Part shown: positions 15,551 through 22,609 of the stretch, piece after piece | Layout of the letters: each line of letters opens with the position of its first letter | How positions within the stretch are numbered: position 1 is the stretch's first letter | Made by a program: the position numbers and the translations under genes | Assembly: GCA_951813015.1 (NCBI GenBank) | Contig: CATOTG010000008.1 | Span: 124,001-188,000 of the forward strand | Length of the DNA: 64,000 nt | Direction of reading: 5' to 3' | Origin: an uncultured Thermoanaerobaculia bacterium | GTDB lineage: Bacteria > Acidobacteriota > Thermoanaerobaculia > Multivoradales > Multivoraceae | Notes under the pieces: generated by a model | Told to the model about the DNA's origin: nothing | Databases searched by the model: none | Seen by the model: the letters and a program-made list of their open reading frames with translations, nothing else

Positions 15551-18421
15551 ATGGATCAAGCTTCAGATCGAATCCCGGCCTCGTCATCGTCCACCTGCGG
15601 AGTTGATCGTCGCCGACGCTCCCCACGCTGCTCGAACGTCGGTTCCCGGCAGTCGGCCCGTGTGCCGCGTCCGGTGCTCACGGTCCTCGGCCTGGCGCTG
15701 GCGCTCGGCCTGTTCGGCGGCGCGTCCCACGCCCAGACGCCCACCTGCCTGGTGACCGACCAAGCCATCGCGCCGCTTGGCGGCCTGGACACCGACGCGA
15801 AGGCCGCGCTGGCTGAAGACTGCACCGCCCTGCTGGCCATCAAGGCCGCGTTGACTCTCGGCTCGGGCACGGGCGTCAACACCGACCTGAATAGCTGGAC
15901 GAGAACGACGCCCATGGGGCAATGGGAAACGATCAAGCTGGACCGCAGCACGGGCCGCGTCATCCAGCTCTCGCTCGGCCCTGCCTACAACGTGACGGGG
16001 ACGCTCCCCGATATGAGCGCCCTCGACGGACTCGAGGTTCTCCGGCTCAGCCACAACTTCCTTGACATACAGCAGATCCCGGCGTGGGTGGGCACGCTGA
16101 CCAATCTGACGTACCTCGACCTCCAGAGAAGCAGGTTCAACGGGTCCATCCCGTCGTTGAGCGCCCTGACCAAACTGCGACAGCTCCGTCTCAACAACAA
16201 CTTGCTGACCGGGAACATCCCGTCGTTGAGCAACCTCACCGCCCTGAACACGCTCAATCTCCACAAGAACTCCCTGACCGGGGCAATCCCGTCGTTGAAC
16301 GGCCTCATCCAGCTGAGCACTGTGGATCTCAGCGACAACCAGCTGACCGGGGCAATCCCGTCGTTGAGCGGCCTCACCCTTCTGGCAATTCTGGATCTCA
16401 GCCAGAACGAACTGACCGGGGGATTCCCGGCTCTGAACGGCCTCGATGTGGCGGCACTCCGCCTCTCCAGGAACAAGTTGACCGGGTCGGTCGCGTTACC
16501 TACCGGCTACAGCTCGCTGACTGTGTTGTCCCTCAACGACAACGACTTCTCGGGGGGGTGGCCGGCGAACCTCGGCAACAACACAAATCTGAGGACCCTC
16601 GATCTGGCCAACTACTTCAGATTCGAGAGAGGCGTCGGAAACGACTTCACGGGCCCCATCAGCGCCGTGAACGGGTTTACGAAGCTGCGGCATCTCCGTC
16701 TCAATGACAACAAGTTCACCGGCGCCATCCCGGCCCTCCCCGCCTCACTGGTAGAGCTCTCGGCCCACTTCAACCAGTTGACCAGCTTCAACGTGACGGG
16801 CGCGACCTCGCTGCAGCGGCTCAATGTCCGCGGCAACAAGATAACCACCTGGTCGGGCGCCCTGTCCGCCATCACCGGAATGGAGCACCTCCACCTCGCG
16901 CAGAACGCGTTTAGTGGCAGGGCCATTCCCGTCGCCGCCCTGAACGGCATGACGAACCTGGAGACTCTGTCCCTGTGCGAGAACGGTTTCACGGGGGACC
17001 TGGGGTCGGGCGCCACGGCGGCGCGGGTGACCGCCGGCACGCTGAAACTGGGCGAATGTCTGAAGATCGCCGACGCCAGCGGGGACGAGGGGACGAACCT
17101 GAGCTTCACCGCGACCTATTCGAGGTTGCCCGCTGCCGCGTCGTTAAGGTCGGTCCAGGTGAGCGTCGCCACCGAGGACGGCACGGCCACCAATGTGGAC
17201 TACAGGTACACCGGAAGTGCTGCCTTCGGTTTGGCCATGGACTCGAGCGATGCCTCCGGGACGACTTCAATCGCGGTGGCCGCCCTTGCCGACTGCCACA
17301 TCGACGATGGGGAGACCTTCACGATCTGGCTTACGGCGTCCGACCCTGGCGCCACCTCGCACGTGCTCTGGAGCTACGCCATGTCCGCCACGGGAACGAT
17401 CAACGAAGTGGCCGCGCTTCCCGCCTGTACTCCACCGACGCCGCCACCACCGCCGACCAAGCCGCCACCGCCCGGTCCCGGTCCCGGTCCTGACCCCGAC
17501 CCCGACCCCGACCCGGATCCCGAGCCGGAGCCCGAGCCGGAGCCCGAGCCGCTTGATCCCAACCGGTTCGTCGCGCCGTACTGGCGGGGCACCGGCGGCA
17601 TCGTCGTCAAGCCGGCCAACGGCCTTTCCGTGAAGTTCGAGATGTCCTGCCGGGGCGCCCGCACGACGGAGACGCTGTACGCCAACGATGACGGCCTGGT
17701 CGTCCAGTTGGTGCGCCGGGACGCGTGCATGGACGATCACGGGAATCCCGTCCGCGGCGAATTGTCGGTCAGGGACATCGAGCCCGGCGGCTGGTACTGG
17801 GTCGACGGCCCGCGGAACGCCGCGGTCGCGCCGCTGGTCTCCGAAGTCGAGCTGGGCGGCGCCGCGGCGACGATTCCCCCGGGCGTGGAGACGGACGTGA
17901 CGGCCAACGGCACGTTCTTCGAACACGAAGCCGGACGGATGATCGGCATCGTGCCGCACCTGCCGACGCCCGACGCCAACGCGTGCAGCGAATACGTCAG
18001 CCCGTACTGGCGGGGCGCCGGCGGCATCGTGGTCAAGCCGACCGACGGCGAATCGGCGAAGCTTCGGACCACCTGCGGCGGCTGGAACGCGACGCAGACG
18101 CTGCTGGCGAACGATGAAGGCCTGGTCGTCCAGTTGCTGCGCGGGGACAGCAGCAGCACCGCCTGCACCGACGACGCCGGGAATCCGATACGCGGCGAGC
18201 TCTCCTTCGAGGGCGTCATGGCGGGCGGCTGGTACTGGGTCAACGGCCCGCGGAACGCGGCCGTCGCGCCGCTGGTCTGCAGGGGTCTGCTGAACGGCCC
18301 CTCGGCGACGGTCCCGGTCGGCGTGGACGCGGACGAAGGGAATGACGGCACGCTGTTCGAGCACGACGTCGCAATGCTCATCGGCATCGTGCCCCACCTG
18401 CGCCGCCCACCCGAGGAGTAG
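15551..18421 (+). CDS. Secreted leucine-rich repeat protein with Calx-beta-like domain and duplicated C-terminal module
   Basis: A 956-aa exported protein. AAAGGAG lies seven bases before ATG 15551. A ~35-residue basic head precedes the signal segment (VLTVLGLALALGLFGG). Residues ~80-480 hold about 15 LRRs of the plant type (L-T-G-x-I-P-S-L), starting with an LRRNT-like Cys region. A Calx-beta-like domain follows (~500-615; DGTATNVDYRYTGSAAF). Then comes a Pro-rich linker with Asp-Pro and Glu-Pro runs (~625-670). Last are two copies (~675-810 and ~817-955) of a module with YWRG.GGIVVKP, DGLVVQL, GGWYW and NAAVAPLV that I do not recognise. It reads as a cell-surface adhesion or recognition protein; the partner is unknown. 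It interrupts a duplicated block. Confidence 0.88.
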   Translation: MDQASDRIPASSSSTCGVDRRRRSPRCSNVGSRQSARVPRPVLTVLGLALALGLFGGASHAQTPTCLVTDQAIAPLGGLDTDAKAALAEDCTALLAIKAALTLGSGTGVNTDLNSWTRTTPMGQWETIKLDRSTGRVIQLSLGPAYNVTGTLPDMSALDGLEVLRLSHNFLDIQQIPAWVGTLTNLTYLDLQRSRFNGSIPSLSALTKLRQLRLNNNLLTGNIPSLSNLTALNTLNLHKNSLTGAIPSLNGLIQLSTVDLSDNQLTGAIPSLSGLTLLAILDLSQNELTGGFPALNGLDVAALRLSRNKLTGSVALPTGYSSLTVLSLNDNDFSGGWPANLGNNTNLRTLDLANYFRFERGVGNDFTGPISAVNGFTKLRHLRLNDNKFTGAIPALPASLVELSAHFNQLTSFNVTGATSLQRLNVRGNKITTWSGALSAITGMEHLHLAQNAFSGRAIPVAALNGMTNLETLSLCENGFTGDLGSGATAARVTAGTLKLGECLKIADASGDEGTNLSFTATYSRLPAAASLRSVQVSVATEDGTATNVDYRYTGSAAFGLAMDSSDASGTTSIAVAALADCHIDDGETFTIWLTASDPGATSHVLWSYAMSATGTINEVAALPACTPPTPPPPPTKPPPPGPGPGPDPDPDPDPDPEPEPEPEPEPLDPNRFVAPYWRGTGGIVVKPANGLSVKFEMSCRGARTTETLYANDDGLVVQLVRRDACMDDHGNPVRGELSVRDIEPGGWYWVDGPRNAAVAPLVSEVELGGAAATIPPGVETDVTANGTFFEHEAGRMIGIVPHLPTPDANACSEYVSPYWRGAGGIVVKPTDGESAKLRTTCGGWNATQTLLANDEGLVVQLLRGDSSSTACTDDAGNPIRGELSFEGVMAGGWYWVNGPRNAAVAPLVCRGLLNGPSATVPVGVDADEGNDGTLFEHDVAMLIGIVPHLRRPPEE
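17440..17555 (+). repeat. Pro-rich linker with DP and EP dipeptide runs
   Basis: Simple tandem hexamers (GACCCC, GAGCCG and relatives) encode PPPPPTKPPPPGPGPG followed by Asp-Pro and Glu-Pro runs between the Calx-beta-like domain and the C-terminal modules. Likely length-variable among strains. Confidence 0.8.
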
Positions 18422-18469
18422 CGATTCGTCAACGTCCCCGGAACTCCTGAGGACGAGCCAGCCGCATGC

Positions 18470-18497
18470 GGCGGCGGTCCGGCAACGGACCGTCGCC
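18470..18497 (+). terminator. GNRA-capped hairpin after the LRR gene
   Basis: GGCGGCGGTCCG and CGGACCGTCGCC form a 12-bp stem (one G-T pair) closed by a GCAA loop, 48 bases after the LRR stop. No T-run follows, so termination is likely but not certain. Confidence 0.5.
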
Positions 18498-18544
18498 GTC
18501 CGGTTGCGCCCCGCTCCCCGGCGCCACCGGCGCCACGGGCTGCT

Positions 18545-18690
18545 AGCCGCTGAGCCGGCCGCCCGTCTGCTCCGCGATGCGCTGGAGACTGTCCGCGGCG
18601 ACCATCTCGATCGTGAGCTTCTCGCCGGCCTCGAGGATGCTCGCCGTGACACCAATCGGGCGGTCGTTCCGGCCCCTTCTACAGCCCCGG
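18545..18690 (-). pseudogene. Mosaic remnant of fadJ and VWFA-1
   Basis: Four short pieces lie end to end in the same order and orientation as in the 10-14.5 kb block: the fadJ 3' end (matches about 10231-10250), then VWFA-1 C-terminal coding sequence (about 12639-12664), then VWFA-1 N-terminal coding sequence (about 13990-14054), then its upstream region (about 14474-14500). The first joint sits on a shared CGGCCGCC. This is what remains of a second copy of fadJ plus VWFA-1 after three large deletions. Confidence 0.8.
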
Positions 18691-18779
18691 GACCAGTACC
18701 GCGGCGAGGATGGCAACGGTCAAGGTCGCGTCAGCCTGATGGCGAGGGCCGGTGTTCACTGGCGTTCGCCCGGCGCCAA

Positions 18780-21128
18780 CTACTCGAGCGCCTCGAGTGG
18801 CAGGGCGCTGCGTACCTTGAGCCCCTTCCGATGCACGCGCACGTCGGGCTCCACGGCGGCGCCGAACGGGCGCTCGCTGTAGTAGGTCAGCACGTACTGC
18901 CGCCGGAGTTCCTGCTCGATGTGGTCGAACACGCGCGCCATCTGGTCGATCGACTCGATCTGGAACAGGCGACCGCCGGTCGGCCCGGTGATCAGCCGCA
19001 TGGTGTTGCGGAGGTTCGCGTCCTCCATCGTCGTCGGGCCGAAGCCGACCGAGCGCATGGCGACGACGTAGACGGGAACGCCGAGACGTTTGCCGAAGTC
19101 GATCGCCCGGGTGGGATCGGAGCGGCTGTTCGAGTCGTAGCCGTCCGTGACGACGACCAGTGCCCGCCGGCCCGGCGCGTCGCCGTACTGGAGGAGCGAG
19201 AACAGGATCGCGTCGTACAGGGCGGTGTTGCCCTGCGGGAAGAGCCGTTCCAGGCCGCGGGCCAGCAGCGGCTTGCTCCCGGTGAGTGGCTGGACGAGGC
19301 GCAGGGTGGAGTCGAAATCGACCAGGAACGCCTGGTCGCGCCAGGTCAGCGCGCCGTTGAAGAACGCCGCTGCGATCGAGTTGGTCTGCTGCCATATGGG
19401 CTCCATGCTGCCGGAGGAGTCGATCGCAAGCCCGAGCGAAAGGGGCACGTCGTTCGAGAGGTAGAGGTTCTCCACCTGGCGTCGCTCGCCGTCCTCGCGG
19501 ACTTCGAAGTCCTCGGGCCGGAGGCCGGCGACCGGTTGTCCGCCGCGGTCGACGACGAGAACCTGGAGCTGGACCAGCTGGACGTCGATCTCGCTGCTGA
19601 ACTCGGCGCCCTGGAGCAGTTCGACGTCCTCGAGTTCGCGGCCGTCGCCGAGCCGCGCGACGACCCGGATGAAGTCCTCGGACGACACGCCGGAGGTCGG
19701 CACGTCGGCCGCCAGCGAGCGCACGCCGCTCGGTCCCGTCTGCCCTTCGAAGTGCTCGAAGACCGCGACGAGTTGTTCCGTGCGGTAGAACTCGACCCGT
19801 TCGAGGGTCTCGGCGCGGGGGACCGAGATGCCGGCTTCGACCCGCACTGCCTGCTCGCCTGCGCTGCGGATCGGGCTGATTCCCGCCAGCCGTACCGCGA
19901 ACGGAGGGTCGAGGCGGTTCAGGACGATCCTGTCGCTGCCCGCGTAGGCGCCCCGGGCGCCGTACGCCTTGACTTCGATCGTGTGCTCGCGCGGCGGGTC
20001 GGCGAGTTCGATCCGGGCCTCGAAGGGTGGCCGGGTCGAGCGGTCCGCCTCCTCGCCGTCGAGCAGAAACTCGACGACGGCGATCTGCGGGTCGATCGTG
20101 AGGGTCTGGATGAGGACGCGGCCGCTCAGGAGTTCCCGGTGACCCTTCTCCGGCGGCAGAATGCGGATCGTCGCCGGCCGGGCGCTGCGAGCGGTGTCGG
20201 CGCGTTCCGTCCCTGGCTCTGCGGCGCCTCGGACCGGCGGCAGGTGGTCAGCCCTGTTGAAGTCGGCAGGGACGCCGACCTCGCTCTCTTCGGCGGCGAG
20301 AGCGTCTGCGTCGGGTCCTGGAGCGGCGCCGTTTGCCCGGGCCGCGGTCGAGGGCGCCGGCGTCGGTGGGGGCGGCGCGTCGCCTGAACGCTCGTAGACG
20401 GTACGAAAGGAGAGATCGGCGAAGCGGCCTCCCTGCAGGTCGGTCACGAGGACGAGGCGGTCGGCCTCCAGGTAGAAAGTCTCGATCCGCTGCCGCCCCT
20501 GGGAGGACGTCTCCACTTCGAGCGAGTCGCCGAGCATGCGGGCACGGCTGCGACCGCCGAAACCGTCGGCGATTTCGCGGCCGTCGAGGAAGAGGACACG
20601 GTCTTCGCGCTTTGCGTTGCGGATGAGGAGCTGCGGGTCGTCGATCCGGATCATGAGGACGTCGAGCCGCTCCGCGAGGTCCCGCGCCATCTCGCGCATC
20701 CCCGACGGGCCGTCCTGCGTGCCGCCCGGCTGTCTGCCCGAGCCACGGCCGAATCCGCCGCGGCCGCGGCCGCCGCCGAAACCGCCCTGGCCGCCGCGGC
20801 CGAAGCTGCCGGTGCGTCCGCCGCCCGGGTTCGCGCCCGGCGACCGGCCCGGCCCGCCGCCGAAGGTCTGGCCGTAGGCCTCCTCCAGCTTCTCTATCGG
20901 GTCCTCGCTCAGCCGTTCGTCGCGAATCCAGATGCCGGGGATCGCGTCGATCGGACCGACCGTGGCCGGGGTCGAGGGCTGTTCCCGGGCTGCCGGTTCC
21001 TGAGCGCCTGCCGGGTTTCCGGCGGGCAGGAAGTAGGTGCAGCCGAGCACGCTGGCGATCAGCGCTGCCGATCGAACGCATTGCGGGCGCTGCCGTCGGC
21101 GCCGGTTGTCGGTGTTCCTGGCCATCAT
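18780..21128 (-). CDS. VWFA-related Acidobacterial domain protein 2 (secreted)
   Basis: A 782-aa exported protein. The start MMARNTDNRRRRQ with signal segment SAALIASVLGCTYF parallels VWFA-1; ATG 21128 (or 21125) is chosen on that basis, as the upstream open frame is unsupported. A glycine/arginine-rich stretch at ~95-135 (GRGGQGGFGGGRGRGGFGRG) is absent from the two paralogues. Ig-like repeats follow, then the VWA domain with an intact metal site (DSSGS, GNTALYDA, VTDGYDSNS). The C-terminus RRQYVLTYYSERPFGAAVEP is shared by the family. A deletion derivative of the same gene lies at 14498-14890. A TATCCT box on the minus strand at 21156-21161 may be the -10. Function unknown; surface or secreted binding is inferred. 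Confidence 0.9.
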   Translation of the reverse strand: MMARNTDNRRRRQRPQCVRSAALIASVLGCTYFLPAGNPAGAQEPAAREQPSTPATVGPIDAIPGIWIRDERLSEDPIEKLEEAYGQTFGGGPGRSPGANPGGGRTGSFGRGGQGGFGGGRGRGGFGRGSGRQPGGTQDGPSGMREMARDLAERLDVLMIRIDDPQLLIRNAKREDRVLFLDGREIADGFGGRSRARMLGDSLEVETSSQGRQRIETFYLEADRLVLVTDLQGGRFADLSFRTVYERSGDAPPPPTPAPSTAARANGAAPGPDADALAAEESEVGVPADFNRADHLPPVRGAAEPGTERADTARSARPATIRILPPEKGHRELLSGRVLIQTLTIDPQIAVVEFLLDGEEADRSTRPPFEARIELADPPREHTIEVKAYGARGAYAGSDRIVLNRLDPPFAVRLAGISPIRSAGEQAVRVEAGISVPRAETLERVEFYRTEQLVAVFEHFEGQTGPSGVRSLAADVPTSGVSSEDFIRVVARLGDGRELEDVELLQGAEFSSEIDVQLVQLQVLVVDRGGQPVAGLRPEDFEVREDGERRQVENLYLSNDVPLSLGLAIDSSGSMEPIWQQTNSIAAAFFNGALTWRDQAFLVDFDSTLRLVQPLTGSKPLLARGLERLFPQGNTALYDAILFSLLQYGDAPGRRALVVVTDGYDSNSRSDPTRAIDFGKRLGVPVYVVAMRSVGFGPTTMEDANLRNTMRLITGPTGGRLFQIESIDQMARVFDHIEQELRRQYVLTYYSERPFGAAVEPDVRVHRKGLKVRSALPLEALE

Positions 21129-21397
21129 CAGACGTAGAGTGAAACGAGTGAATGCAGGATACAAGCCAACAGCCCCCGCAGCGTCGGCAGAGGTGTCCAG
21201 CGAGAAGTGAAACACCGCGTCTTCCACAGGCCCGGCGGCTCTGGACCGCGCCCAGGGCTCCGGGCCATGGCTCGGTGGCATCGACGAGCCGACGCGGGCC
21301 CGCTTCTCGAATGCCACGGGCTGCCAGGTCTCGTTGCCCGGCTCGCCGGCGCCGCGAGCGCACCGGGCGGGCCGGGTGGGCGGCGGACCCGCGAGCG

Positions 21398-22504
21398 TCA
21401 GCTCCGCCTGCGTCGTGCGCAGAGCTCCAGGAACTCCGTTTCGCTGGCGCACTTCAGAGCGGCGCGGATCAGGTCGGGTTCCGGGATCTGTCCGAGTTCC
21501 CCCAGCCGCGCCGGAAAGGCCATGGAGGTCAGGATGCCCCGTTCCTCAAGCAGAGCGGCGACCGTGTTGGCCCGGGCTTCGGCTCGCCCCTGCTCCAGGC
21601 CCTGCATACGGCCCTGCTCCAGGCCCTGCTCCAGGCCCTGCATACGGCCCTGCACGCGGCCCTGCTCCAGGCCCTGCACGCGGCCCTGCTCCAGGCCCTG
21701 CACGCGGCCCTCGTTGCGTCCTTCGTCTCGGTGGCGCCGCGACCAGGAATCGTCGTCCGGTCCGGTGCCTTCGGTGGCGCCCAGAGCGGCGCCGACGCGG
21801 TGCAGCGCGGCGGCTGTCGACCCTGACGTGGAATGTTCGTTGAGCGCCCGGTGGATCTCCTCTGCGGTCCAGCCGGGGAAGGCGCGGCTGCTCCGCGCCT
21901 CCCGGAAGCGGCCGTCTTCGAGCAGGTGAATCGTCAGGCCGGACAGGCGGGACCTGGGGCGACGGGGATAGCGCGCGTCGGGCACGTCGACCCAGACCTC
22001 GGGGAAGCCCCAGGCTTCGTAGAGCGGCAGCTTGCGGACGCGGACGTCGGTGGAGTAGTCGACTTCGAGGATCACGTCCGGGAGGTCGTCGCGGTCCACG
22101 TCGACCCGCGGCGTCAACTCCTCGGGGGGTGAGGGGTGGAGATAGAGAATCTGGTCCGCCTGCATGAACGCCTTGAACCTGCCCTGGTCGTCGAACTTGC
22201 CCAGAGCGGTCGTTCCATAGGCCTGGATCAGCGATCCGCGGGACGCGGCGATCAGCCGTGTCAGTCCGGCCAACTGATGGGAAGGCTGCTCGTGGAAGCG
22301 CGTCGTGGCCTCGCACACGACCATCGCGGTCTCCGTGCGCGCTTCCCAGTACTCCAGGCGTCCCTCGTAGTCCTCGATCTCGCTACGCGGAATGTGAATC
22401 GCCCTGCAGCCGGGAAAGTCGGCCGGGTCGACGGGCGCCGCCTCCGGGTCGGTGCGCGCTTCGCGCGACGACGACGAAACCGGGGAATGGGCGGGGTCAA
22501 CCAT
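21398..22504 (-). CDS. Uma2-family (DUF820) putative nuclease with repeat-rich tail
   Basis: A 368-aa protein. The PD-(D/E)xK-type Uma2 fold spans ~35-230 with PDVILEVDYSTDVRVRK and LYEAWGFPEVWVDVP, the usual core and closing strand-helix. After ~255 comes a tail of repeated Gly-Arg-Val/Met-Gln-Gly-Leu-Glu-Gln units, as in many Uma2/Rpn-like proteins, ending in a helical segment. ATG 22504 is chosen because a perfect TATAAT box lies seven bases upstream, giving a leaderless mRNA; ATG 22513 overlaps that box. Members are often scattered in many copies per genome with unknown role. It sits alone between two VWFA genes on the same strand. Confidence 0.85.
   Translation of the reverse strand: MVDPAHSPVSSSSREARTDPEAAPVDPADFPGCRAIHIPRSEIEDYEGRLEYWEARTETAMVVCEATTRFHEQPSHQLAGLTRLIAASRGSLIQAYGTTALGKFDDQGRFKAFMQADQILYLHPSPPEELTPRVDVDRDDLPDVILEVDYSTDVRVRKLPLYEAWGFPEVWVDVPDARYPRRPRSRLSGLTIHLLEDGRFREARSSRAFPGWTAEEIHRALNEHSTSGSTAAALHRVGAALGATEGTGPDDDSWSRRHRDEGRNEGRVQGLEQGRVQGLEQGRVQGRMQGLEQGLEQGRMQGLEQGRAEARANTVAALLEERGILTSMAFPARLGELGQIPEPDLIRAALKCASETEFLELCARRRRS
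21588..21722 (-). repeat. In-frame tandem repeats in the Uma2 tail
   Basis: Twelve- to 24-base units built around CTCCAGGCCCTG alternate with CATACGGCC or CACGCGGCC words. They encode the GRVQGLEQ / GRMQGLEQ repeats of the Uma2 protein. Copy number is likely to vary by slippage. Confidence 0.85.
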
Positions 22505-22511
22505 CGGCGCC

Positions 22512-22517
22512 ATTATA
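22512..22517 (-). promoter_or_regulatory. Perfect -10 box at the Uma2 gene start
   Basis: TATAAT on the minus strand, seven bases before ATG 22504, with no ribosome site between. This is the clearest leaderless-type promoter in the window. Confidence 0.55.
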
Positions 22518-22609
22518 CGTTCTGCCGCTGTCGCTGACCGGGGGCCAGGGCCTCGGATCGCTGCCGCGAGCACCGTCAACAGGATGGCGGTCGCGGTCAC
22601 CGGGGAGCG

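Larger units (their letters stand above)
18422..18779. other. Gene-free stretch between LRR and VWFA-2 genes
   Basis: Contains a strong hairpin (18470-18497), the mosaic remnant (18545-18690) and about 90 bp of unremarkable sequence downstream of the VWFA-2 stop. No intact gene is seen. Confidence 0.7.

Noticed and set aside
15398..18544. LRR segment as a classical insertion sequence
   Set aside because: No transposase and no clear terminal inverted repeats; a 3-bp flanking match alone is too weak.
21588..21722. CRISPR-like array of short repeats
   Set aside because: The units are contiguous, without unique spacers, and encode an in-frame protein repeat; no cas gene is present.
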